Source of the DNA: Paracoccaceae bacterium
GTDB taxonomy: Bacteria; Pseudomonadota; Alphaproteobacteria; Rhodobacterales; Rhodobacteraceae
Direction of reading: 5' to 3'
DNA length: 64,000 nucleotides
Assembly: GCA_030148225.1 (NCBI GenBank)
Contig: JASBTX010000007.1
Coordinates: 62,001-126,000, forward strand
Part shown: positions 36,273 to 44,388 of the stretch, piece by piece
Layout: each line of letters opens with the position of its first letter
Position numbering within the stretch: the first letter of the stretch is position 1
Made by a program: the position numbers and the translations under genes
The notes under the pieces: model-generated
The model's database searches: none
What the model saw: only the letters and a program-made list of their open reading frames with translations
What the model was told of the DNA's origin: nothing

Positions 36273-37471
36273 TCAGAGCGCGAATTTCAAGAGCTTGATC
36301 GCGTTGAAATCGCTGACATCACCGCCTACGCGCTTGGTGGCGTAAAAGATGACATGCGGTTTGGCGCTGAACGGATCACGCAGGATGCGCAGATCGGGCC
36401 GCTCGGCGATGGTGTAGCCCTTCGAGAAATCGCCAAAGGCAATCGCGGGTGACCATGTCGCGATATCCGGCATGTCCTCGGAAATCAGCACCGGATAGCC
36501 CATCAGCCGCGCCGGTTCCCCGGCGGCCAACCCATCGGACCACAGGAACCGGCCATCCGCATCCTTCATCTTGCGCACTGCGCCGGCGGTCTTGGAATTC
36601 ATCACGAATGTCGCATTGGCGCGATATGCAGCCCCCAGCGCATACACCAGATCGACAATCGAATCCGCCGGATTGGTCGCGGCGAAATCGCCATCGGCGC
36701 CGGTGCGGATATGGCCGATCTCGCCCCATGCCTCGGTGCCGTTATCCTGCGTGCCGTAGGTCAGGAACCCGCGTGGCTTGTCCACGCCATCCCCGCTGAC
36801 AAAGGCATTGCCCTCGGCGGTGGCAAACTTGTCGGCAATGCGCCCTGCCAGCCATGCCTCGATAGCAAATGCCGTGTCGTCCAGCAGGCGCTGTGATGCC
36901 TTGGGCAGCGCGTTCAGCTCATGCAGCGGGATGGTGATACGGTCGATCTGCGGCGTCGCCGTGTCGCCGGTGACGGGCGCTTCGGTGGCCCAACCCGTGC
37001 CGATATCGGAATGATCGATCAGCACATCGAAACTCGTCGCCTCGACCGTGACGACATTGGCGACCGAACGGATCGATACCGTGCTTTTCAGCACACTCTG
37101 GATGGTGTCAGCGGTCTGCGGATCAACCAGATATCCGCCATCGGCGGCAACCGTGGTCCCCAGCGCCTTTTCCTCCAGCGCCAGCCCCCTCAGCGCGTCA
37201 TCATCGCCGGTGCGCAAATAGGCCTGAAAGGCCTTCTGATGCGGGGCGGCGGCCTCGGAAACGCCGGCAAGTGCGGGGCGCTGATGGGTCAGAGATTTGC
37301 GGTCAAGCATGGTAATACGGTCATCCTGTTCTTTGAAGCGTGCATCCAAATCGGCCCGAAAGCCCTTGAATTCGTAAAAAATCCTGACAGCGCGGCTGTA
37401 ACCTCGCCAACAGGGCCCGGACCGGCAGGCATGGCCTGATCCGACCCGGACAATTTGTCGGTCTTTGTCAT
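36273..37471 (-). CDS. GTA g5: major capsid protein (HK97 fold), apparent frameshift
   Basis: Major head protein. Translation from the ATG at 37471 (MTKTDKLSGSDQAM...) runs in frame to GGA TTT TTT ACG and then leaves the capsid frame, ending at 37289. The capsid frame resumes at TAC GAA TTC AAG (YEFKGFRADLDARFKEQDDR) and continues to the stop at 36273. One missing T in the T6 run at 37376-37381 explains this; with the base restored the protein is 399 aa, the family length (~398). Domains: N-terminal scaffold/delta region to about residue 100, then the HK97 fold (TVAADGGYLVDPQTADTI, SVANVVTVEATSFDVLIDHS, LISEDMPDIATWSPAIAFGD). It may be a sequencing error, a true lesion or slippage. Confidence 0.85.
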
Positions 37472-37530
37472 TGGGTTGTCCTGAACTTGGTGGTCCGGCC
37501 CGGGCCGCACCGCCTGGGTTGGGGCCGCGC

Positions 37531-38088
37531 CTAGCGCCCGGCCATTTCGCGCGTCGCATCGTCGATCAGCGCCGCCAGTTCGCGCGCCACCGGCCCGGGC
37601 GTTTCCGCCTTGGCCCCGACCCGCGCCGTTGGAAGCATCGGAAATGTCACCAGCGACACCTCCCACAAATCCAACTCGGACAAGAGCCGCCGGCCCCTGT
37701 CATCCTTGCCGGACTTCACCGTCCGGTATCCGATGGACAGCCCGTCAATCGCGCCCGCCGCGATCAGGGCCGATGCTTCGCGGCCCCGCGCCACCTCGGG
37801 CAGCAGCCGACCGCTGACAAAAAGGCCGGTCTCATCCTCGCGCACCTCCTCCCAGACACCGATCGGCTCAACCGGGTTGTGCTGCCACAGCATCTTGACC
37901 CGCCGTCCCGTCCGCGACATTGCCGCAAGCGAGGCCGCATAAGCCCCGGCGGTCACGATATCGCCTGACTGGTCGGCCGCACCAAAACGCGAGGCATAGC
38001 CCCGGATGGCCAGACCCTCGCCCACCGACAGCGCGTCATCGAACCGGGTGAACTTGGTCTCAAGACCCTCTGTTGTCATCGCATTCAT
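37531..38088 (-). CDS. GTA g4: HK97 family prohead protease
   Basis: 185 aa serine protease that trims the capsid scaffold domain during head maturation. Motifs: IRGYASRFGAADQSGDIVTA, KMLWQHNPVEPIGVWEEVRE (conserved His), ASALIAAGAIDGLSIGYRTV with the catalytic Ser and LLSELDLWEVSLVTFPMLP. The start ATG at 38088 follows TAGGAGG by 7 nt; the frame is open upstream but unrelated. 59 nt precede the g5 start. Confidence 0.95.
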   Translation of the reverse strand: MNAMTTEGLETKFTRFDDALSVGEGLAIRGYASRFGAADQSGDIVTAGAYAASLAAMSRTGRRVKMLWQHNPVEPIGVWEEVREDETGLFVSGRLLPEVARGREASALIAAGAIDGLSIGYRTVKSGKDDRGRRLLSELDLWEVSLVTFPMLPTARVGAKAETPGPVARELAALIDDATREMAGR

Positions 38089-38099
38089 TGCCTTGCCTC

Positions 38100-38336
38100 C
38101 TACACCGCATGGGCCATGAGGCCCTGAGCGGCCTCTGCCAGAATCACCCCGACCACGCCGAACACCGCCAGCCACAACCGCCGGTCCAGCCGCTCCAGCG
38201 TCGCTTCCATCAGCCCCAGCCGGAATTCGAGCGCGGCCCATTTCTCTTCCGAGACGCGCTCGACCATCTCGAAACGCACCTCGTTCTGATCAAACGGCTC
38301 ATACAGAAACCGCGACCCCGTCCGCTCTGCCCCCAT
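38100..38336 (-). CDS. GTA g3.5: small conserved protein
   Basis: 78 aa, GTA orfg3.5-type. A charged N-terminal part (RFEMVERVSEEKWAALEFRL) is followed by one predicted membrane helix (WLAVFGVVGVILAEAAQGLM). Its function in the particle is unknown. The ATG directly abuts the portal stop codon (TGA-ATG), and 11 nt separate it from g4. Confidence 0.85.
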   Translation of the reverse strand: MGAERTGSRFLYEPFDQNEVRFEMVERVSEEKWAALEFRLGLMEATLERLDRRLWLAVFGVVGVILAEAAQGLMAHAV

Positions 38337-39503
38337 TCACACCTCCGCCAGGCCAGACAGGCCCAGAAGCTGCCGCTTCTCCGCGTCGCTCAGGAAATCC
38401 GCCCCGCCGATCCGCGCCCATTGCTGATCGCGCTCGGCGGCCAGCGCCGGGATCTTGTCGGGATCGGGCGCCAGCGCGACCTGCTCTTTCAGATAATCGG
38501 CCAGCCAGTGTGACAGCGCACCCAGCACCCGGCCCGCCAGCGGCAGTACGCTCAGCCTGTAAAAGGCGCGATTGGCCTCCTGATAATTGGCATAGGTTGC
38601 GTCCCCCGGGATCCCCAACAGCATCGGCGGCACGCCGAACGCCGTCGCGATCTCGCGCGCCGCCGCTTCCTTGGTCTTCTGAAATTCCATATCCGAAGGC
38701 GAAAACCCCATGGGCTTCCAGTCCAGCCCACCCTCCAGCAACATCGGACGCCCGGCATTCCGCGCACCCTGATGATTGGCCTCCATCTCCGACAACAGCC
38801 GCTCATACTGGTCGCTGCTCATCGTCGTGCCGCCATCGACGGTTTTGTAGACGAACGCCCCCGACGGACGCGCCGCATTGTCCAGCAACGCCTTTGACCA
38901 GCGCGAGGCCGCATTGTGAACATCGATCGCCGAGGCCGCCGCCTGCAGGGGCGACAGCCCGTAGTGATCGTCCTGAGGATGAAAACTGCGGACATGGCAG
39001 ATCGGGCTGATCCCCTCACCGGTGGCGAAGCGGTGGCTTTTTGCACCAACCTTGTATTCATAAGCTTCGGGCCAGCCATTGGCACCCGGAACCACGCTCA
39101 TCCGGTCCGAGCGTAATACATGCAACTCACCCGGCAGCCCGGTCCCGCCCACCGCTTCGACATAGCCGTTTCCCGTCAACAGCAGTTGGCCGTACAGCGC
39201 CTCGAAAAATTCCGGCAGCCCCTGCACCGCATTCGGGCGACCCAGCAACGCCAGCGCCGGGTGATCCTCGAACCGTCGTTCACTGTCGCGACAGATCAGC
39301 GGCAGCGCCGCCGCTGCCTCGGCGATCAGGCGCACCGCGCGAAATCCGACCGGGTTGCCGGTAAAACCCGCCCGCGTCAGCGACACGGCATCGCGTGGTG
39401 ACCATGCCACCCGCCCCGCCCCGTGCAGGGCCATGACGGGTGCCGCCGCCGACGCCTTCTGTTCCGGCTGTGCCTTGGCACGCCGGAGGATCTGAAACAC
39501 CAT
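38337..39503 (-). CDS. GTA g3: portal protein
   Basis: 388 aa HK97-type portal that forms the DNA-entry ring. Motifs: FTGNPVGFRAVRLIAEAAAA, QLLLTGNGYVEAVGG, GEGISPICHVRSFHPQDDHY, GLSPLQAAASAIDVHNAASR and FGVPPMLLGIPGDATYANYQ. The start MVFQILRRAKAQPEQK follows AGGA by 5 nt; the frame is open 26 codons further upstream without similarity. Confidence 0.95.
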   Translation of the reverse strand: MVFQILRRAKAQPEQKASAAAPVMALHGAGRVAWSPRDAVSLTRAGFTGNPVGFRAVRLIAEAAAALPLICRDSERRFEDHPALALLGRPNAVQGLPEFFEALYGQLLLTGNGYVEAVGGTGLPGELHVLRSDRMSVVPGANGWPEAYEYKVGAKSHRFATGEGISPICHVRSFHPQDDHYGLSPLQAAASAIDVHNAASRWSKALLDNAARPSGAFVYKTVDGGTTMSSDQYERLLSEMEANHQGARNAGRPMLLEGGLDWKPMGFSPSDMEFQKTKEAAAREIATAFGVPPMLLGIPGDATYANYQEANRAFYRLSVLPLAGRVLGALSHWLADYLKEQVALAPDPDKIPALAAERDQQWARIGGADFLSDAEKRQLLGLSGLAEV

Positions 39504-39598
39504 GAGTGTCCTCCTGAATTTAGCTTGTCGTCTCTCCCGGCCATGCGCTGCCGGGCAGGACAGGTTTTCGGACCGGACCAACAGATCCCGACACTAGG

Positions 39599-41008
39599 TC
39601 ACAAGACGCGCATCCGTGGCGCGGACCACTTGCGCGCCGGTTCGATCATCAGATCGAACAGCGCCCAGACCAGCGCATCGACACGGTCCGGCGAGCCTCG
39701 CCCCTGAAATCCGGTGCGCGTGATCTGGCACATCTGATCCTCCAGCGCGCCCAGCCCACGCATATGCCGCACGCGTCCTTGTTCATACAGCGCAGCCACC
39801 GGTTCGGCCCGCGCCGCCTTGGCGCGTGCGGCATGAACCGCCCGATAGGGCACCATCGCATCGAACTGGCGCAGCAATGTTTCGATCAGCTCGCCACCCT
39901 GGTTGGTTTCGGCCACCACCCGGTCTGCCTGCCACCGCTCCTGAACCTCGATCACGCGGCGTATCCATTCCGACGGGCTGCCCTTCAGGCTCGCATCCTC
40001 CAGAACGACCGCCCGCCAGTTCTGGGGCGGCCCCTCCGTCTTCGCGCCCGCCACCACGATCCCGCACAGATCGGCATCCGGCCCGCCGGTCACCGGCGGG
40101 TCGACCGCCACGATAATGCGGTCCAGCTCTCCGGCCAGATCACAGCGCAGCCCTTCGATCCTCTCCGAGGTCCAAAGCGCACCTTCCGCGTCGCTCAGCA
40201 GCACACCCTCCAGTTCCTGTCGGCCCAGCCGCGTACCCCCATAGCGCCGCTCGACCTCCTCCAGAAAACTATCCGCCAGATTGGCACGGTTGGCCGATGT
40301 CGGTGCCGATGTCGCGCAGGTGCTGTCATCTGCCAGAATATCGCGCAGCAGTTTGACGTTGCGCGGCGTGGTCGTGATGACCTGCTGCGGATTGTCCCCC
40401 AGCCTCAGCGCGAATTGCAGCATATCCCACGCGGCTTCGGCCTTTTTCCACTTGGCCACCTCATCCAGCCATGCCGCATCGAATTGCGGCCCGCGCAGCG
40501 CCTCCGGCTCATGGGCCGAAAAAACCTGCGCAACCGCCCCGTTCGGCCAGACCAGCCGTTTGCGCGTCGCTTCCCATCTCGGACAGCGGTCCGGCGGCGA
40601 ACAGGCCAGAATGCCGCTCTCACCAAAAACCATGACCTCGCGCGTCTGCTCGATCGTCTCCCCGATCAGCGCGACCCGTTTTGCGCGGCCCGGATCATCG
40701 GGGCGCGACCCTTCGACCTGCGCACGCACCCATTCGGCCCCGGCCCGCGTTTTGCCCGCACCGCGACCGCCCAGAATGACCCATGTGCGCCAGTCCCGGT
40801 CACCGGGCGGCAACTGATGCTCCATCGCCCAGAATTCCCAAAGCCACGGCAGCGCCAGCACAATCTCATCCGGCAGGTTCTTCAGAAACCTCTCCACCGC
40901 CTCCGGTTTCGCGGAGACGAGCAAGTCTGCCCCCGATCTCAGCGCGGGCCTTGTCAAGGTCGAGCGCCCGGTCTCCTGCCAATCCGTCAAGGCGGCTGAA
41001 ATATTCAT
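39599..41008 (-). CDS. GTA g2: large terminase subunit
   Basis: 469 aa packaging motor. ATPase: Walker A GGRGAGKT at residues 80-87, Walker B LDE in DAAWLDEVAKW near residue 180, and the coupling motif TTTPRN. Nuclease (RNase H fold) acids: AVDPPVTGG, VVAETNQGG and the C-terminal DRVDALVWALFDLM. In GTAs this enzyme packages random ~4-kb host fragments headfully. The ATG at 41008 lies 143 nt inside g1; a later GTG/TTG start cannot be excluded because conserved sequence only begins around KNLPDEIVLALPWLWEFWA. Confidence 0.95.
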   Translation of the reverse strand: MNISAALTDWQETGRSTLTRPALRSGADLLVSAKPEAVERFLKNLPDEIVLALPWLWEFWAMEHQLPPGDRDWRTWVILGGRGAGKTRAGAEWVRAQVEGSRPDDPGRAKRVALIGETIEQTREVMVFGESGILACSPPDRCPRWEATRKRLVWPNGAVAQVFSAHEPEALRGPQFDAAWLDEVAKWKKAEAAWDMLQFALRLGDNPQQVITTTPRNVKLLRDILADDSTCATSAPTSANRANLADSFLEEVERRYGGTRLGRQELEGVLLSDAEGALWTSERIEGLRCDLAGELDRIIVAVDPPVTGGPDADLCGIVVAGAKTEGPPQNWRAVVLEDASLKGSPSEWIRRVIEVQERWQADRVVAETNQGGELIETLLRQFDAMVPYRAVHAARAKAARAEPVAALYEQGRVRHMRGLGALEDQMCQITRTGFQGRGSPDRVDALVWALFDLMIEPARKWSAPRMRVL

Positions 41009-41213
41009 CTAGTTTCGCTTTCTGTTGCTGAACCCGCTCGGTAAAGCGTCCGATGCTGTCCAATCTCTGCCCTAATTCCCGATCCTTCAGCCGTCCCTGC
41101 CGATAATCCTCGATCACCTGATCAAAGGACAACAGAAAGGCGTTCAGATAGGATTGCGTCCTGCGCAGCTCCTCCTCGATTGTCCGAAGCCCCGCGTTGG
41201 TAGTGTCTGCCAT
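40866..41213 (-). CDS. GTA g1: small terminase-like protein
   Basis: 115 aa, first gene of the GTA operon. Begins MADTTNAGLRTIEEELRRTQ and is predominantly coiled coil (SYLNAFLLSFDQVIEDYRQG, RFTERVQQQKAKLDEYFSRL). GTA g1 acts as the small terminase subunit. The start was chosen at the first Met of the conserved region at 41213; only a weak GAGG precedes it. It overlaps g2 by up to 143 nt in another frame. Confidence 0.85.
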   Translation of the reverse strand: MADTTNAGLRTIEEELRRTQSYLNAFLLSFDQVIEDYRQGRLKDRELGQRLDSIGRFTERVQQQKAKLDEYFSRLDGLAGDRALDLDKARAEIGGRLARLRETGGGGEVSEEPAG

Positions 41214-41253
41214 ATGGGTGTTTTGCCTCTCATGCCCTCCGCACGAGAGAAAT

Positions 41254-41288
41254 GAAAAAGCGGCCCGGGGATCACTCCCCGGCCGCTT
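41254..41288 (-). terminator. Rho-independent terminator in the GTA leader
   Basis: On the minus strand AAGCGGCC-GGGG, a 6-nt loop, then CCCC and GGCCGCTT (one bulged base), followed by TTTTTC. It lies 41 nt before the g1 start and about 107 nt after the mltG stop. It can serve as mltG terminator, yet it also stands between the GTA promoter at 41314-41342 and g1. Confidence 0.85.
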
Positions 41289-41313
41289 GCCCACTTCTTC
41301 CAGCTTGCCCAAA

Positions 41314-41342
41314 GGTATACTTCAGGGCGTTCGATCTGTCAA
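41314..41342 (-). promoter_or_regulatory. Near-consensus sigma-70 promoter of the GTA leader
   Basis: Minus strand: TTGACA (41342-41337), 17-bp spacer, TATACC (41319-41314). The -35 box is a perfect match and the spacing ideal. A start near 41307 would place the terminator hairpin only ~20 nt into the transcript. Confidence 0.65.
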
Positions 41343-41394
41343 TGACTTTCTTTCTGATTGTAGAGCAGCGCCGTACGCCAGGTGTAAGAAATCA

Positions 41395-42549
41395 TTAATT
41401 ATTATTGTTTTCGCGTTCGATCTTGCGCCATTTGGCGACATTGGCATTGTGGTCGTTCAGGTTGGTGGCAAAGGCATGCCCGCCCGTGCCATCGGCCACG
41501 AAAAAGATGAACTCGCTGTCTTCCGGGTTCAGCGCCGCCTCGATCGACGCCCGCCCGGGATTGGCAATCGGCGTCGGCGGCAGACCGTCGATCTGATAGG
41601 TGTTATAAGGCGTCTTGCCCCTCAGCTCACTGACGCGCAACCCCCGCCCCAGCGATCCTTTGCCCAGCGTGATGCCATAGATCACCGTCGGGTCCGTCTG
41701 CAGCCGCATCCCCCGGTTCAGCCGGTTGATAAAGACCGAGGATACAAGCCCGCGCTCGCTGCCCACACCGGTTTCTTTCTCGATGATCGATGCCAGGATC
41801 AACGCCTCCTGCGGCGAGTTCAGCGGCAGGCCACCGGCCCGCTGCGCCCAGACTTCGTCCAGTATCGCCATCTGGCGGATTTCCATCCGCTCCAGCACGC
41901 TTTCACGCGTCGCACCGCGCGTAACCTCATAGCTGTCAGGCGCCAGATTCCCCTCGGCGGGTACGCTTTCGATCTCGCCTTCCAGAAAATCCGCCGCTTT
42001 CAGCCCTTCCGACACCTGCCAGCTTGTCAGCCCCTCGGGCAACACGATCCTGATCGCCATCGGTGTCTTTTCGGCCACCAGATCGCTGTAGATCGTCGGC
42101 ACCTCGTCCCCGGATGCAAACCGCGCTACAATCGCGCTGCTACCATCCGACGGGTTCCGCTCGGCCAGTCTCAGCTCACTGCTTTCGGCCCCAATTACAT
42201 AGGTCGCCACATAGCGGAAGGTCGACACACCACCCTTTGTCAGAATGTCCAGGATCGCCGTCATCGACGCCCCCGCAGGTATCTCGTAATTGCCGAATTT
42301 CAGATTGCCCGCCCTGTCAGAATATTGCGCGCCGATGCGAAACAGGCTGGGCGATGAAATGATCCCCGCCTCAGCCAAATCTTCCGAAACCCGCTTCAGC
42401 GAGGCCCCGCGGCGAACCTCGAAAAACGTTGCTTCCGCCAGCGGCCCGTCGGCCGCGAAACGCGCATTTCCCCAACTGATCAGACCGCCCGTAACAAAGA
42501 GCAGTACGATCAGCAGGCTGAACGCGTTCGAGCCGACATGACGCCACAT
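41395..42549 (-). CDS. mltG: Endolytic murein transglycosylase MltG
   Basis: Inner-membrane lytic transglycosylase that terminates nascent glycan strands; 384 aa (YceG family). One N-terminal membrane helix (FSLLIVLLFVTGGLISWG), a LysM-like region (FFEVRRGASLKRVSEDLAEA), and the catalytic domain with ALILASIIEKETGVGSERGL (catalytic Glu), LQTDPTVIYGI, YNTYQIDGLPPTPIANPG and FVADGTGGHAFATNLNDHN. The ATG overlaps the fabF stop by 1 nt (TGATG). Confidence 0.95.
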   Translation of the reverse strand: MWRHVGSNAFSLLIVLLFVTGGLISWGNARFAADGPLAEATFFEVRRGASLKRVSEDLAEAGIISSPSLFRIGAQYSDRAGNLKFGNYEIPAGASMTAILDILTKGGVSTFRYVATYVIGAESSELRLAERNPSDGSSAIVARFASGDEVPTIYSDLVAEKTPMAIRIVLPEGLTSWQVSEGLKAADFLEGEIESVPAEGNLAPDSYEVTRGATRESVLERMEIRQMAILDEVWAQRAGGLPLNSPQEALILASIIEKETGVGSERGLVSSVFINRLNRGMRLQTDPTVIYGITLGKGSLGRGLRVSELRGKTPYNTYQIDGLPPTPIANPGRASIEAALNPEDSEFIFFVADGTGGHAFATNLNDHNANVAKWRKIERENNNN

Positions 42550-43811
42550 CAGTCTGTCACCTTCCCGATCAGAAGCGATGCATTCGTCCCGCCAAAGCCA
42601 AAGGAATTGGACAATGCGACGTTGATCTCACGGTCGTGGCGCGCGTTCGCCGCCAGATTAAGCCGCGTCTCGACCGCCGGGTTATCCAGATTGATCGTCG
42701 GCGGCGCGACCTGATCACGGATTGCCAGCGTGGTGAAAATGGCCTCAACCGCGCCAGCCGCACCCAGCAGATGCCCGATGGCGGATTTCGTTGATGACAT
42801 CGTCGCCTTGCCCGCCGCGTCGCCCAGCATCCGCTCAACCGCGCCGAGCTCAATCACATCCGCCATGGTCGATGTGCCATGCGCATTGATATAGTCGATG
42901 TCGCCCGGTTCCAGACCGGCCGATTTCAGCGCCGCCCGCATCGAGCGTTCGGCCCCGTCGCCATCTTCGGACGGGGCAGTGATGTGATAGGCGTCTCCGG
43001 ACATGCCATAGCCCAGTATTTCGCCGTAAATCTTGGCCCCGCGCGCAACAGCATGGGCGTATTCCTCCAGCACGACAACACCCGCGCCCTCGCCCATCAC
43101 GAACCCGTCACGGTCGGCATCATAAGGGCGGCTCGCCGTCGCCGGATCATCACCACGTTTGGTCGACAGCGCCTTGCAGGCATTGAAACCCGCCACCCCG
43201 ATTTCCGAAATCGGGCTTTCGGCGCCCCCGGCCACCATGACATCGGCATCGCCCAGCATGATCAGCCGGCTGGCATCACCAATCGCATGCGCACCCGTCG
43301 AACAGGCGGTAACAACCGCATGGTTCGGCCCCTTGAACCCGAACCGGATCGAAACCTGCCCCGAGACAAGGTTGATCAGTGCCCCGGGAATGAAAAAGGG
43401 CGACACCCGGCGCGGCCCCCGCTCCTTGATCAGCACCGCCGTATCCGCAATCGAAGAGAGCCCCCCGATGCCCGAGCCGATCATGACCCCCGTGCGGTGC
43501 TGTCCTTCGTCATCCTCGGGCATCCAGCCGGAATCGCGCACCGCCTGATCAGCCGCCGCCATCCCGTACAGGATGAAGTCGTCGACCTTGCGCCGTTCCT
43601 TCGGCGCCATCCAGTCATCGGGGTTGAACGTCCCGTCCGTCCCGTCGCCCAGCGGCACTTCGCAGGCATAGGTCGTGGCCAGATGACCGGCATCAAATCG
43701 CGTGATCGTCCCCGCGCCCGACTGCCCGTCCAGCAATCGTTTCCAGGTCTCTTCGACACCGCAGGCCAGCGGACTGACCATGCCCATTCCCGTAATGACA
43801 ACCCGACGCAT
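42549..43811 (-). CDS. fabF: 3-oxoacyl-ACP synthase II
   Basis: Condensing enzyme of fatty acid elongation, 420 aa thiolase fold. Catalytic Cys at residue 170 (VVTACSTGAHAIGDASRL); catalytic histidines in YINAHGTSTMADV and SAIGHLLGAAGAVEAI; C-terminal NSFGFGGTNASLL. It forms a translationally coupled pair with mltG and follows acpP after 182 nt, separated by a terminator. Confidence 0.97.
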   Translation of the reverse strand: MRRVVITGMGMVSPLACGVEETWKRLLDGQSGAGTITRFDAGHLATTYACEVPLGDGTDGTFNPDDWMAPKERRKVDDFILYGMAAADQAVRDSGWMPEDDEGQHRTGVMIGSGIGGLSSIADTAVLIKERGPRRVSPFFIPGALINLVSGQVSIRFGFKGPNHAVVTACSTGAHAIGDASRLIMLGDADVMVAGGAESPISEIGVAGFNACKALSTKRGDDPATASRPYDADRDGFVMGEGAGVVVLEEYAHAVARGAKIYGEILGYGMSGDAYHITAPSEDGDGAERSMRAALKSAGLEPGDIDYINAHGTSTMADVIELGAVERMLGDAAGKATMSSTKSAIGHLLGAAGAVEAIFTTLAIRDQVAPPTINLDNPAVETRLNLAANARHDREINVALSNSFGFGGTNASLLIGKVTD

Positions 43812-43947
43812 AGTGCCCCCTTTTTATAGTCCGGCCCATTTACACGGCGCCCGGCCAATACGGCAAGCCCCGATACCATTATCCACGCTTTCGGCGATAT
43901 TCAGGTGACAGGTGCACAAACCCGCCCGCACCTATCGGCCGACCAAC

Positions 43948-43975
43948 AAAAAAGGCGCCCCAAAGGCGCCTTTTC
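43948..43975 (-). terminator. Rho-independent terminator of acpP
   Basis: Minus strand: AAAGGCGCC, a 5-nt loop, GGCGCCTTTTTT. A 9-bp stem with T-run about 20 nt after the acpP stop. It uncouples the abundant acpP mRNA from fabF. Confidence 0.9.
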
Positions 43976-43993
43976 CGGAATATCTGAACCGCC

Positions 43994-44227
43994 TCAGCCA
44001 GCGTCGGTAATGAACTTCACCGCATCGCCGAATGTCTGAATCGTCTCGGCTGCATCATCGGGAATCTCGATACCGAATTCCTCTTCGAATGCCATCACCA
44101 GCTCAACCGTATCCAGGCTGTCTGCGCCCAGATCGTCGATAAAGGACGCGCTCTCGGCAACCTTGTCTTCTTCAACGCCAAGATGCTCGACGACGATTTT
44201 TTTAACGCGATCTGCGATGTCGCTCAT
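43994..44227 (-). CDS. acpP: Acyl carrier protein
   Basis: 77 aa acidic carrier of growing acyl chains. The phosphopantetheine attachment Ser37 is in [20 protein letters not shown]; the start [18 protein letters not shown] is typical. An AGGAA box precedes the ATG. It has its own promoter at 44334-44361 and terminator, as expected for a very highly expressed gene. Confidence 0.98.
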   Translation of the reverse strand: MSDIADRVKKIVVEHLGVEEDKVAESASFIDDLGADSLDTVELVMAFEEEFGIEIPDDAAETIQTFGDAVKFITDAG

Positions 44228-44333
44228 ATCCGTTCCTCATTTCTAGTCTGGGTGCCCCCAGCAGTTACATTCAGGTCCCAAAGCACGGACCACGTGAGTA
44301 CCCACAGTCGTTTCCAGGGCAAAAACTGAGCGG

Positions 44334-44361
44334 CCTATAGCACATCAAATGGGGAACGCAA
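44334..44361 (-). promoter_or_regulatory. Predicted acpP promoter
   Basis: Minus strand: TTGCGT (44361-44356), 16-bp spacer, TATAGG (44339-44334), about 105 nt before the acpP start. The same box type and spacing occur before rpsF. Confidence 0.5.
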
Positions 44362-44388
44362 ACGCTTTCGCACCCCCCTGTGGATAGC

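Noticed and set aside
37376-37381. Programmed ribosomal frameshifting as the leading explanation for the capsid gene
   Set aside because: The heptamer A TTT TTT does not allow full P-site re-pairing, no downstream pseudoknot was evident, and a capsid protein needs high output. Kept only as an alternative to error or mutation.
39764-40999. Plus-strand 411-codon frame opposite the large terminase
   Set aside because: The terminase has Walker and nuclease motifs on the other strand; this frame has none and an atypical His/Arg/Gln-rich composition.
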